From assembly GCA_037783545.1 (NCBI GenBank), contig JBBELK010001241.1:62001-126000 (forward strand): a stretch of 64,000 bases of DNA. The letters are read 5' to 3'. The notes beneath the pieces are model-generated. The model had not been told where the DNA came from. It ran no database searches and saw only the letters and a program-made list of their open reading frames with translations. A program made the position numbers and the translations under genes. Origin of the DNA: Henricia sp. BOLD:AAB3569. Its lineage: Eukaryota; Echinodermata; Asteroidea; Spinulosida; Echinasteridae. Of this stretch, positions 21,645 to 34,870 are shown piece by piece (within the stretch, counting starts at the first letter, position 1; every line of letters starts with the position of its first letter).

Positions 21645-22189
21645 GTGTGTCCAAATGCCGGCAAATTTGGAAATCATGGAATTTTGCAACCAACTTCAAA
21701 TTTTGCATGCTCCAAACTGTATATATTCCGCACTTGTCATGCAAAATTGACAAATTTTCGCTGGAAATGACGGAGAAATTTCAGAGTTTAGGGAAAACGG
21801 AGCTCGGCTGCGTGGTTATTCCCCTAACCGTGGCTGTTGGGACACCCTGCGCATGCGCTGGTGTACATTTCTACGGCCGTTGACTCACCCCAGATTGTGA
21901 CGGGAATTAGGTCAAAGTGTGTCCCAAATGCCGGCAAATTTGGAAATCAAGGAATTTTCCAACCAACTTCAAATTTTGCATGCTCCAAACTGTATATATT
22001 CCGCACTTGTCATGCAAAATTGACAGATTTTCGCTGGAAATGACGGAGAAATTTCAGAGTTTAGGGAAAACGGAGCTCGGCTGCGTGGTTATACCCCTAA
22101 CCGTGGCTGTTGGGACACCCTGCGCATGCGCTGGTGTACATTTCTACGGCCGTTGACTCACCCCAGATTGTGACGGGAATTAGGTCAAA

Positions 22190-25100
22190 GTGTGTCCCAA
22201 ATGTCGGCAAATTTGGAAATCAAGGAATTTTCCAACCAACTTCAAATTTTGCATGCTCCAAACTGTATATATTCCGCACTTGTCATGCAAAATTGACAGA
22301 TTTTCGCTGGGAAATGACGGAGAAATTTCAGAGTTTAGGGAAAACGGAGCTCGGCTGCGTGGTTATTCCCCTAACCGTGGCTGTTGGGACACCCTGCGCG
22401 CGCTGATGTACATTTGTACGGCCGTTGACTCACCCCAGATTGTGACGGGAATTAGGTCAAAGTGTGTCCCAAATGCCGGCAAATTTGGAAATCAATGAAT
22501 TTTCCAACCAACTTCAAATTTTGCATGCTCCAAACTGTATATATTCCGCACTTGTCATGCAAAATTGACAGATTTTTCGCTGGGAAATGACGGAGAAATT
22601 TCAGAGTTTAGGGAAAACGGAGCTCGGCTGCGTGGTTATTCCCCTAACCGTGGCTGTTGGGACACCCTGCGCCGCGCTGGTGTACATTTGTACGGCCGTT
22701 GACTCACCCAGATTGTGACGGGAATTAGGTCAAAGTGTGTCCCAAATGCCGGCAAATTTGGAAATCAAGGAATTTTCCATCCAACTTCAAATTTTGCATG
22801 CTCCAAACTGTATATATTCCGCACTTGTCATGCAAAATTGACAGATTTTCGCTGGGAAATTACGGAGAAATTTCAGAGTTTAGGGAAAACGGAGCTCGGC
22901 TGCGTGGTTATTCCCCTAACCGTGGCTGTTGGGACACCCTGCGCATGCGCTGGTGTACATTTCTACGGCCGTTGACTCACCCCAGATTGTGACGGGAATT
23001 AGGTCAAAGTGTGTCCCAAATGCCGGCAAATTTGGAAATCAAGGAATTTTCCAACCAACTTCAAATTTTGCATGCTCCAAACTGTATATATTCCGCACTT
23101 GTCATGCAAAATTGACAGATTTTCGCTTGGAAATGACGGAGAAATTTCAGAGTTTAGGGAAAACGGAGCTCGGCTGCGTGGTTATTCCCCTAACCGTGGC
23201 TGTTGGGACACCCTGCGCCGCGCTGGTGTACATTTGTACGGCCGTTGACTCACCCCAGATTGTGACGGGAATTAGGTCAAAGTGTGTCCCAAATGCCGGC
23301 AAATTTGGAAATCAAGGAATTTTCCAACCAACTTCAATTTTGCATGCTCCAAACTGTATATATTCCGCACTTGTCATGCAAAATTGACAGATTTTCGCTG
23401 GAAATGACGGAGAAATTTCAGAGTTTAGGGAAAACGGAGCTCGGCTGCGTGGTTATTCCCCTAACCGTGGCTGTTGGGACACCCTGCGCATGCGCTGGTG
23501 TACATTTCTACGACCGTTGACTCACCCCAGATTGTGACGGGAATTAGGTCAAAGTGTGTCCCAAATGTCGGCAAATTTGGAAATCAAGGAATTTTCCAAC
23601 CAACTTCAAATTTTGCATGCTCCAAACTGTATATATTCCGCACTTGTCATGCAAAATTGACAGATTTTCGCTGGGAAATGACGGAGAAATTTCAGAGTTT
23701 AGGGAAAACGGAGCTCGGCTGCGTGGTTATTCCCCTAACCGTGGCTGTTGGGACACCCTGCGCATGCGCTGGTGTACATTTCTACGGCCGTTGACTCACC
23801 CCAGATTGTGACGGGAATTAGGTCAAAGTGTGTCCCAAATGCCGGCAAATTTGGAAATCAAGGAATTTTCCAACCAACTTCAAATTTTGCATGCTCCAAA
23901 CTGTATATATTCCGCACTTGTCATGCAAAATTGACAGATTTTCGCTGGGAAATGACGGAGAAATTTCAGAGTTTAGGGAAAACGGAGCTCGGCTGCGTGG
24001 TTATACCCCTAACCGTGGCTGTTGGGACACCCTGCGCATGCGCTGGTGTACATTTCTACGGCCGTTGACTCACCCCAGATTGTGACGGGAATTAGGTCAA
24101 AGTGTGTCCCAAATGTCGGCAAATTTGGAAATCAAGGAATTTTCCAACAACTTCAAATTTTGCATGCTCCAAACTGTATATATTCCGCACTTGTCATGCA
24201 AAATTGACAGATTTTCGCTGGGAAATGACGGAGAAATTTCAGAGTTTAGGGAAAACGGAGCTCGGCTGCGTGGTTATTCCCCTAACCGTGGCTGTTGGGA
24301 CACCCTGCGCCGCGCTGATGTACATTTGTACGGCCGTTGACTCACCCCAGATTGTGACGGGAATTAGGTCAAAGTGTGTCCCAAATGCCGGCAAATTTGG
24401 AAATCAATGAATTTTCCAACCAACTTCAAATTTTGCATGCTCCAAACTGTATATATTCCGCACTTGTCATGCAAAATTGACAGATTTTCGCTGGGAAATG
24501 ACGGAGAAATTTCAGAGTTTAGGGAAAACGGAGCTCGGCTGCGTGGTTATTCCCCTAACCGTGGCTGTTGGGACACCCTGCGCCGCGCTGGTGTACATTT
24601 GTACGGCCGTTGACTCACCCCAGATTGTGACGGGAATTAGGTCAAAGTGTGTCCCAAATGCCGGCAAATTTGGAAATCAAGGAATTTTCCATCCAACTTC
24701 AAATTTTGCATGCTCCAAACTGTATATATTCCGCACTTGTCATGCAAAATTGACAGATTTTCGCTGGAAATTACGGAGAAATTTCAGAGTTTAGGGAAAA
24801 CGGAGCTCGGCTGCGTGGTTATTCCCCTAACCGTGGCTGTTGGGACACCCTGCGCATGCGCTGGTGTACATTTCTACGGCCGTTGACTCACCCCAGATTG
24901 TGACGGGAATTAGGTCAAAGTGTGTCCCAAATGCCGGCAAATTTGGAAATCAAGGAATTTTCCAACCAACTTCAAATTTTGCATGCTCCAAACTGTATAT
25001 ATTCCGCACTTGTCATGCAAAATTGACAGATTTTCGCTTGGAAATGACGGAGAAATTTCAGAGTTTAGGGAAAACGGAGCTCGGCTGCGTGGTTATTCCC

Positions 25101-25740
25101 CTAACCGTGGCTGTTGGGACACCCTGCGCCGCGCTGGTGTACATTTGTACGGCCGTTGACTCACCCCAGATTGTGACGGGAATTAGGTCAAAGTGTGTCC
25201 CAAATGCCGGCAAATTTGGAAATCAAGGAATTTTCCAACCAACTTCAAATTTTGCATGCTCCAAACTGTATATATTCCGCACTTGTCATGCAAAATTGAC
25301 AGATTTTCGCTGGGAAATGACGGAGAAATTTCAGAGTTTAGGGAAAACGGAGCTCGGCTGCGTGGTTATTCCCCTAACCGTGGCTGTTGGGACACCCTGC
25401 GCATGCGCTGGTGTACATTTCTACGACCGTTGACTCACCCCAGATTGTGACGGGAATTAGGTCAAAGTGTGTCCCAAATGTCGGCAAATTTGGAAATCAA
25501 GGAATTTTCCAACCAACTTCAAATTTTGCATGCTCCAAACTGTATATATTCCGCACTTGTCATGCAAAATTGACAGATTTTCGCTGGGAAATGACGGAGA
25601 AATTTCAGAGTTTAGGGAAAACGGAGCTCGGCTGCGTGGTTATTCCCCTAACCGTGGCTGTTGGGACACCCTGCGCATGCGCTGGTGTACATTTCTACGG
25701 CCGTTGACTCACCCCAGATTGTGACGGGAATTAGGTCAAA
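22190..25740 (+). repeat. 7-monomer higher-order repeat (1,912 bp), nearly two copies
   Basis: Monomers 22,190-24,101 are repeated in the same order from 24,102. Matching private markers at an offset of 1,911-1,913 bp are CGCTGATGTAC, ATCAATGAATT, TTTCCATCCAAC, GGAAATTACGG (AAATTACGG in the second copy), TTTCGCTTGG and CTACGACCG. The second copy departs from the pattern at 25,741, where a 279-bp-type monomer replaces the expected 274-bp one. Confidence 0.9.
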
Positions 25741-26390
25741 GTGTGTCCCAAATGTCGGCAAATTTGGAAATCAAGGAATTTTCCAACCAACTTCAATTTT
25801 GCATGCTCCAAACTGTATATATTCCGCACTTGTCATGCAAAATTGACAGATTTTCGCTGGGAAATGACGGAGAAATTTCAGAGTTTAGGGAAAACGGAGC
25901 TCGGCTGCGTGGTTATTCCCCTAACCGTGGCTGTTGGGACACCCTGCGCATGCGCCGCGCTGGTGTACATTTGTACGGCCGTTGACTCACCCCAGATTGT
26001 GACGGGAATTAGGTCAAAGTGTGTCCCAAATGCCGGCAAATTTGGAAATCAAGGAATTTTCCAACCAACTTCAAATTTTGCATGCTCCAAACTGTATATA
26101 TTCCGCACTTGTCATGCAAAATTGACAGATTTTCGCTGGGAAATGACGGAGAAATTTCAGAGTTTAGGGAAAACGGAGCTCGGCTGCGTGGTTATTCCCC
26201 TAACCGTGGCTGTTGGGACACCCTGCGCATGCGCTGGTGTACATTTCTACGGCCGTTGACTCACCCCAGATTGTGACGGGAATTAGGTCAAAGTGTGTCC
26301 CAAATGCCGGCAAATTTGGAAATCAAGGAATTTTCCAACCAACTTCAAATTTTGCATGCTCCAAACTGTATATATTCCGCACTTGTCATG

Positions 26391-26551
26391 CAAAATTGAC
26401 AGATTTTCGCTGGGAAATGACGGAGAAATTTCAGAGTTTAGGGAAAACGGAGCTCGGCTGCGTGGTTATTCCCCTAACCGTGGCTGTTGGGACACCCTGC
26501 GCATGCGCTGGTGTACATTTCTACGGCCGTTGACTCACCCCAGATTGTGAC
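26391..26551. other. Inversion junction of the satellite (tail to tail)
   Basis: The plus-strand array runs to GATTGTGAC at 26,543-26,551. The minus-strand array begins with CATGACAAGTGCGG at 26,551. Only the single C is shared. The minus-strand side starts exactly at the monomer bond CATG|CAAAA. The plus-strand side extends 160 bases beyond its own copy of that bond (26,390), so the palindrome has a 160-base asymmetric centre. The arms are not mirror copies: within about 90 bases one has the CCGGC form and the other the GTCGG form. Tail-to-tail satellite joins arise by inversion, fold-back repair or joining of two arrays, and the sequence does not decide between these. Confidence 0.93.
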
Positions 26552-28849
26552 ATGACAAGTGCGGAATATATACAGTTTGGAGCATGCAAAATTTGAAGTT
26601 GGTTGGAAAATTCCTTGATTTCCAAATTTGCCGACATTTGGGACACACTTTGACCTAATTCCCGTCACAATCTGGGGTGAGTCAACGGTCGTAGAAATGT
26701 ACACCAGCGCATGCGCAGGGTGTCCAACAGCCACGGTTAGGGGAATAACCACGCAGCCGAGCTCCGTTTTCCCTAAACTCTGAAATTTCTCCGTCATTTC
26801 CCAGCGAAAATCTGTCAATTTTGCATGACAAGGGCGGAATATATACAGTTTGGAGCATGCAAAATTTGAAGTTGGTTGGAAAATTCCTTGATTTCCAAAT
26901 TTGCCGACATTTGGGACACACTTTGACCTAATTCCCGTCACAATCTGGGGTGAGTCAACGGCCGTAGAAATGTACACCAGCGCATGCGCAGGGTGTCCCA
27001 ACAGCCACGGTTAGGGGTATAACCACGCAGCCGAGCTCCGTTTTCCCTAAACTCTGAAATTTCTCCGTCATTTCCCAGCGAAAATCTGTCAATTTTGCAT
27101 GACAAGTGCGGAATATATACAGTTTGGAGCATGCAAAATTTGAAGTTGGTTGGAAAATTCCTTGATTTCCAAATTTGCCGGCATTTGGGACACACTTTGA
27201 CCTAATTCCCGTCACAATCTGGGGTGAGTCAACGGCCGTAGAAATGTACACCAGCGCATGCGCAGGGTGTCCCAACAGCCACGGTTAGGGGAATAACCAC
27301 GCAGCCGAGCTCCGTTTTCCCTAAACTCTGAAATTTCTCCGTCATTTCCCAGCGAAAATCTGTCAATTTTGCATGACAAGTGCGGAATATATACAGTTTG
27401 GAGCATGCAAAATTTGAAGTTGGTTGGAAAATTCCTTGATTTCCAAATTTGCCGGCATTTTGGGACACACTTTGACCTAATTCCCGTCACAATCTGGGGT
27501 GAGTCAACGGCCGTACAAATGTACACCAGCGCGGCGCAGGGTGTCCCAACAGCCACGGTTAGGGGAATAACCACGCAGCCGAGCTCCGTTTTCCCTAAAC
27601 TCTGAAATTTCTCCGTCATTTCCAGCGAAAATCTGTCAATTTTGCATGACAAGTGCGGAATATATACAGTTTGGAGCATGCAAAATTTGAAGTTGGTTGG
27701 AAAATTCCTTGATTTCCAAATTTGCCGACATTTGGGACACACTTTGACCTAATTCCCGTCACAATCTGGGGTGAGTCAACGGTCGTAGAAATGTACACCA
27801 GCGCATGCGCAGGGTGTCCCAACAGCCACGGTTAGGGGAATAACCACGCAGCCGAGCTCCGTTTTCCCTAAACTCTGAAATTTCTCCGTCATTTCCCAGC
27901 GAAAATCTGTCAATTTTGCATGACAAGTGCGGAATATATACAGTTTGGAGCATGCAAAATTTGAAGTTGGTTGGAAAATTCCTTGATTTCCAAATTTGCC
28001 GACATTTGGGACACACTTTGACCTAATTCCCGTCACAATCTGGGGTGAGTCAACGGCCGTACAAATGTACACCAGCGCATGCGCAGGGTGTCCCAACAGC
28101 CACGGTTAGGGGAATAACCACGCAGCCGAGCTCCGTTTTCCCTAAACTCTGAAATTTCTCCGTCATTTCCCAGCGAAAATCTGTCAATTTTGCATGACAA
28201 GTGCGGAATATATACAGTTTGGAGCATGCAAAATTTGAAGTTGGTTGGAAAATTCCTTGATTTCCAAATTTGCCGACATTTGGACACACTTTGACCTAAT
28301 TCCCGTCACAATCTGGGGTGAGTCAACGGCCGTACAAATGTACACCAGCGCGGCGCATGCGCAGGGTGTCCCAACAGCCACGGTTAGGGGAATAACCCAC
28401 GCAGCCGAGCTCCGTTTTCCCTAAACTCTGAAATTTCTCCGTCATTTCCCAGCGAAAATCTGTCAATTTTGCATGACAAGTGCGGAATATATACAGTTTG
28501 GAGCATGCAAAATTTGAAGTTGGTTGGAAAATTCCTTGATTTCCAAATTTGCCGGCATTTGGGACACACTTTGACCTAATTCCCGTCACAATCTGGGGTG
28601 AGTCAACGGCCGTAGAAATGTACACCAGCGCATGCGCAGGGTGTCCCAACAGCCACGGTTAGGGAATAACCACGCAGCCGAGCTCCGTTTTCCCTAAACT
28701 CTGAAATTTCTCCGTCATTTCCAGCGAAAATCTGTCAATTTTGCATGACAAGTGCGGAATATATACAGTTTGGAGCATGCAAAATTTGAAGTTGGTTGGA
28801 AAATTCCTTGATTTCCAAATTTGCCGGCATTTGGGACACACTTTGACCT

Positions 28850-31800
28850 AATTCCCGTCACAATCTGGAGTGAGTCAACGGCCGTACAAATGTACACCAG
28901 CGCGGCGCATGCGCAGGGTGTCCCAACAGCCACGGTTAGGGGAATAACCACGCAGCCGAGCTCCGTTTTCCCTAAACTCTGAAATTTCTCCGTCATTTCC
29001 CAGCGAAAATCTGTCAATTTTGCATGACAAGTGCGGAATATATACAGTTTGGAGCATGCAAAATTTGAAGTTGGTTGGAAAATTCCTTGATTTCCAAATT
29101 TGCCGACATTTGGGACACACTTTGACCTAATTCCCGTCACAATCTGGGGTGAGTCAACGGTCGTAGAAATGTACACCAGCGCATGCGCAGGGTGTCCCAA
29201 CAGCCACGGTTAGGGGAATAACCACGCAGCCGAGCTCCGTTTTCCCTAAACTCTGAAATTTCTCCGTCATTTCCCCAGCGAAAATCTGTCAATTTTGCAT
29301 GACAAGTGCGGAATATATACAGTTTGGAGCATGCAAAATTTGAAGTTGGTTGGAAAATTCCTTGATTTCCAAATTTGCCGGCATTTGGGACACACTTTGA
29401 CCTAATTCCCGTCACAATCTGGGGTGAGTCAACGGCCGTAGAAATGTACACCAGCGCATGCGCAGGGTGTCCCAACAGCCACGGTTAGGGGAATAACCAC
29501 GCAGCCGAGCTCCGTTTTCCCTAAACTCTGAAATGTCTCCGTCATTTCCCGGCGAAAATCTGTCAATTTTGCATGACAAGTGCGGAATATATACAGTTTG
29601 GAGCATGCAAAATTTGAAGTTGGTTGGAAAATTCCTTGATTTCCAAATTTGCCGGCATTTGGGACACACTTTGACCTAATTCCCGTCACAATCTGGGGTG
29701 AGTCAACGGCCGTAGAAATGTACACCAGCGCATGCGCAGGGTGTCCCAACAGCCACGGTTAGGGGAATAACCACGCAGCCGAGCTCCGTTTTCCCTAAAC
29801 TCTGAAATTTCTCCGTCATTTCCCAGCGAAAATCTGTCAATTTTGCATGACAAGTGCGGAATATATACAGTTTGGAGCATGCAAAATTTGAAGTTGGTTG
29901 GAAAATTCCTTGATTTCCAAATTTGCCGGCATTTGGGACACACTTTGACCTAATTCCCGTCACAATCTGGGGTGAGTCAACGGCCGTACAAATGTACACC
30001 AGCGCGGCGCAGGGTGTCCCAACAGCCACGTTAGGGGAATAACCACGCAGCCGAGCTCCGTTTTCCCTAAACTCTGAAATTTCTCCGTCATTTCCCAGCG
30101 AAAATCTGTCAATTTTGCATGACAAGTGCGGAATATATACAGTTTGGAGCATGCAAAATTTGAAGTTGGTTGGAAAATTCCTTGATTTCCAAATTTGCCG
30201 GCATTTGGGACACACTTTGACCTAATTCCCGTCACAATCTGGGGTGAGTCAACGGCCGTACAAATGTACACCAGCGCGGCGCATGCGCAGGGTGTCCCAA
30301 CAGCCACGGTTAGGGGAATAACCACGCAGCCGAGCTCCGTTTTCCCTAAACTCTGAAATTTATCCGTCATTTCCCAGCGAAAATCTGTCAATTTTGCATG
30401 ACAAGTGCGGAATATATACAGTTTGGAGCATGCAAAATTTGAAGTTGGTTGGAAAATTCCTTGATTTCCAATTTGCCGGCATTTGGGACACACTTTGACC
30501 TAATTCCCGTCACAATCTGGGGTGAGTCAACGGCCGTACAAATGTACACCAGCGCGGCGCAGGGTGTCCCAACAGCCACGGTTAGGGGAATAACCACGCA
30601 GCCGAGCTCCGTTTTCCCTAAACTCTGAAATTTCTCCGTCATTTCCCAGCGAAAATCTGTCAATTTTGCATGACAAGTGCGGAATATATACAGTTTGGAG
30701 CATGCAAAATTTGAAGTTGGTTGGAAAATTCTTTGATTTCCAAATTTGCCGGCATTTGGGACACACTTTGACCTAATTCCCGTCACAATCTGGGGTGAGT
30801 CAACGGCCGTACAAATGTACACCAGCGCGGCGCATGCGCAGGGTGTCCCAACAGCCACGGTTAGGGGAATAACCACGCAGCCGAGCTCCGTTTTCCCTAA
30901 ACTCTGAAATTTCTCCGTCATTTCCTAGCGAAAATCTGTCAATTTTGCATGACAAGTGCGGAATATATACAGTTTGGAGCATGCAAAATTTGAAGTTGGT
31001 TGGAAAATTCCTTGATTTCCAAATTTGCCGGCATTTGGGACACACTTTGACCTAATTCCCGTCACAATCTGGGGTGAGTCAACGGCCGTACAAATGTACA
31101 CCAGCGCGGCGCAGGGTGTCCCAACAGCTACGGTTAGGGGAATAACCACGCAGCCGAGCTCCGTTTTCCCTAAACTCTGAAATTTCTCCGTCATTTCCCA
31201 GCGAAAATCTGTCAATTGTGCATGACAAGTGCGGAATATATACAGTTTGGAGCATGCAAAATTTGAAGTTGGTTGGAAAATTCCTTGATTTCCAAATTTG
31301 CCGGCATTTGGGACACACTTTGACCTAATTCCCGTCACAATCTGGGGTGAGTCAACGGCCGTACAAATGTACACCAGCGCGGCGCAGGGTGTCCCAACAG
31401 CCACGGTTAGGGGAATAACCACGCAGCCGAGCTCCGTTTTCCCTAAACTCTGAAATTTCTCCGTCATTTCCCAGCGAAAATCTGTCAATTTTGCATGACA
31501 AGTGCGGAATATATACAGTTTGGAGCATGCAAAATTTGAAGTTGGTTGGAAAATTCCTTGATTTCCAAATTTGCCGGCATTTGGGACACACTTTGACCTA
31601 ATTCCCGTCACAATCTGGGGTGAGTCAACGGCCGTACAAATGTACACCAGCGCGGCGCAGGGTGTCCCAACAGCCACGGTTAGGGGAATAACCACGCAGC
31701 CGAGCTCCGTTTTCCCTAAACTCTGAAATTTCTCCGTCATTTCCCAGCGAAAATCTGTCAATTTTGCATGACAAGTACGGAATATATACAGTTTGGAGCA

Positions 31801-33780
31801 TGCAAAATTTGAAGTTGGTTGGAAAATTCCTTGATTTCCAAATTTGCCGGCATTTGGGACACACTTTGACCTAATTCCCGTCACAATCTGGGGTGAGTCA
31901 ACGGCCGTACAAATGTACACCAGCGCGGCGCAGGGTGTCCCAACAGCCACGGTTAGGGGAATAACCACGCAGCCGAGCTCCGTTTTCCCTAAACTCTGAA
32001 ATTTCTCCGTCATTTCCCGGCGAAAATCTGTCAATTTTGCATGACAAGTGCGGAATATATACAGTTTGGAGCATGCAAAATTTGAAGTTGGTTGGAAAAT
32101 TCCTTGATTTCCAAATTTGCCGGCATTTGGGACACACTTTGACCTAATTCCCGTCACAATCTGGGGTGAGTCAACGGCCGTAGAAATGTACACCAGCGCA
32201 TGCGCAGGGTGTCCCAACAGCCACGGTTAGGGGAATAACCACGCAGCCGAGCTCCGTTTTCCCTAAACTCTGAAATTTCTCCGTCATTTCCCAGCGAAAA
32301 TCTGTCAATTTTGCATGACAAGTGCGGAATATATACAGTTTGGAGCATGCAAAATTTGAAGTTGGTTGGAAAATTCCTTGATTTCCAAATTTGCCGGCAT
32401 TTGGGACACACTTTGACCTAATTCCCGTCACAATCTGGGGTGAGTCAACGGCCGTACAAATGTACACCAGCGCGGCGCAGGGTGTCCCAACAGCTACGGT
32501 TAGGGGAATAACCACGCAGCCGAGCTCCGTTTTCCCTAAACTCTGAAATTTCTCCGTCATTTCCCAGCGAAAATCTGTCAATTTTGCATGACAAGTGCGG
32601 AATATATACAGTTTGGAGCATGCAAAATTTGAAGTTGGTTGGAAAATTCCTTGATTTCCAAATTTGCCGGCATTTGGGACACACTTTGACCTAATTCCCG
32701 TCACAATCTGGGGTGAGTCAACGGCCGTAGAAATGTACACCAGCGCATGCGCAGGGTGTCCCAACAGCCACGGTTAGGGGAATAACCACGCAGCCGAGCT
32801 CCGTTTTCCCTAAACTCTGAAATTTCTCCGTCATTTCCCAGCGAAAATCTGTCAATTTTGCATGACAAGTGCGGAATATATACAGTTTGGAGCATGCAAA
32901 ATTTGAAGTTGGTTGGAAAATTCCTTGATTTCCAAATTTGCCGGCATTTGGGACACACTTTGACCTAATTCCCGTCACAATCTGGGGTGAGTCAACGGCC
33001 GTACAAATGTACACCAGCGCGGCGCAGGGTGTCCCAACAGCTACGGTTAGGGGAATAACCACGCAGCCGAGCTCCGTTTTCCCTAAACTCTGAAATTTCT
33101 CCGTCATTTCCCAGCGAAAATCTGTCAATTGTGCATGACAAGTGCGGAATATATACAGTTTGGAGCATGCAAAATTTGAAGTTGGTTGGAAAATTCCTTG
33201 ATTTCCAAATTTGCCGGCATTTGGGACACACTTTGACCTAATTCCGTCACAATCTGGGGTGAGTCAACGGCCGTACAAATGTACACCAGCGCGGCGCAGG
33301 GTGTCCCAACAGCCACGGTTAGGGGAATAACCACGCAGCCGAGCTCCGTTTTCCCTAAACTCTGAAATTTCTCCGTCATTTCCCAGCGAAAATCTGTCAA
33401 TTGTGCATGACAAGTGCGGAATATATACAGTTTGGAGCATGCAAAATTTGAAGTTGGTTGGAAAATTCCTTGATTTCCAAATTTGCCGGCATTTGGGGAC
33501 ACACTTTGACCTAATTCCCGTCACAATCTGGGGTGAGTCAACGGCCGTACAAATGTACACCAGCGCGGCGCAGGGTGTCCCAACAGCCACGGTTAGGGGA
33601 ATAACCACGCAGCCGAGCTCCGTTTTCCCTAAACTCTGAAATTTCTCCGTCATTTCCCAGCGAAAATCTGTCAATTTTGCATGACAAGTACGGAATATAT
33701 ACAGTTTGGAGCATGCAAAATTTGAAGTTGGTTGGAAAATTCCTTGATTTCCAAATTTGCCGGCATTTGGGACACACTTT
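28850..33780 (-). repeat. About 4.9-kb satellite block, first copy
   Basis: Near-identical to 37,350-42,830. Shared markers lie at an offset of 8,504-8,506 bp in the left part (CTGGAGTGAG at 28,866 and 37,371; AAATGTCTCCG with CCGGCG at about 29,533 and 38,037; AATTCTTTGATT at about 30,728 and 39,234). In the right part (31.1-33.8 kb) the offset is 9,053 bp. The change of 547 bp equals two extra monomers in the other copy. Confidence 0.85.
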
Positions 33781-34870
33781 GACCTAATTCCCGTCACAAT
33801 CTGGGGTGAGTCAACGGCCGTACAAATGTACACCAGCGCGGCGCAGGGTGTCCCAACAGCCACGGTTAGGGGAATAACCACGCAGCCGAGCTCCGTTTTC
33901 CCTAAACTCTGAAATTTCTCCGTCATTTCCCGGCGAAAATCTGTCAATTTTGCATGACAAGTGCGGAATATATACAGTTTGGAGCATGCAAAATTTGAAG
34001 TTGGTTGGAAAATTCCTTGATTTCCAAATTTGCCGGCATTTGGGACACACTTTGACCTAATTCCCGTCACAATCTGGGGTGAGTCAACGGCCGTAGAAAT
34101 GTACACCAGCGCATGCGCAGGGTGTCCCAACAGCCACGGTTAGGGGAATAACCACGCAGCCGAGCTCCGTTTTCCCTAAACTCTGAAATTTCTCCGTCAT
34201 TTCCAGCGAAAATCTGTCAATTTTGCATGACAAGTGCGGAATATATACAGTTTGGAGCATGCAAAATTTGAAGTTGGTTGGAAAATTCCTTGATTTCCAA
34301 ATTTGCCGGCATTTGGGACACACTTTGACCTAATTCCCGTCACAATCTGGGGTGAGTCAACGGCCGTACAAATGTACACCAGCGCGGCGCAGGGTGTCCC
34401 AACAGCTACGGTTAGGGGAATAACCACGCAGCCGAGCTCCGTTTTCCCTAAACTCTGAAATTTCTCCGTCATTTCCCAGCGAAAATCTGTCAATTTTGCA
34501 TGACAAGTGCGGAATATATACAGTTTGGAGCATGCAAAATTTGAAGTTGGTTGGAAAATTCCTTGATTTCCAAATTTGCCGGCATTTGGGACACACTTTG
34601 ACCTAATTCCCGTCACAATCTGGGGTGAGTCAACGGCCGTAGAAATGTACACCAGCGCATGCGCAGGGTGTCCCAACAGCCACGGTTAGGGGAATAACCA
34701 CGCAGCCGAGCTCCGTTTTCCCTAAACTCTGAAATTTCTCCGTCATTTCCCAGCGAAAATCTGTCAATTTTGCATGACAAGTGCGGAATATATACAGTTT
34801 GGAGCATGCAAAATTTGAAGTTGGTTGGAAAATTCCTTGATTCCAAATTTGCCGGCATTTGGGACACACT
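31625..34870 (-). repeat. 7-monomer higher-order repeat (1,913 bp) on the minus strand
   Basis: Private markers recur at 1,913 bp or within one base of it: GACAAGTACGG at about 31,775 and 33,688, CCCGGCGAAA at about 32,017 and 33,930, and alternating CAGCTACGG. The same 1,913-bp spacing is seen again at 40,827 and 42,740 in the distant copy. The unit is five 273-bp plus two 274-bp monomers. Confidence 0.85.

Larger units (their letters stand above)
20370..26551 (+). repeat. Satellite array, block 3 (about 22.6 monomers, plus strand)
   Basis: Same monomer and orientation as block 1, resuming mid-monomer at CAAAATTGACAG. The composition differs from most of block 1: 274-bp copies with CATTTCTACGG are frequent, the GACGAGAATT marker is absent, and two new markers appear. 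These are CTACGACCG (20,819-21,092, 23,282-23,553, 25,193-25,466) and AAATGTCGGC in place of AAATGCCGGC. Both markers also occur on the minus-strand side of the inversion, so this block is more closely related to the start of block 5 than to most of block 1. No gene is seen. Confidence 0.97.

Noticed and set aside
26551-26560. Inversion as a missed-adapter read chimera
   Set aside because: Such chimeras give perfect mirror arms. Here the centre is asymmetric by 160 bases and the arms differ within about 90 bases. A misassembly is still possible.
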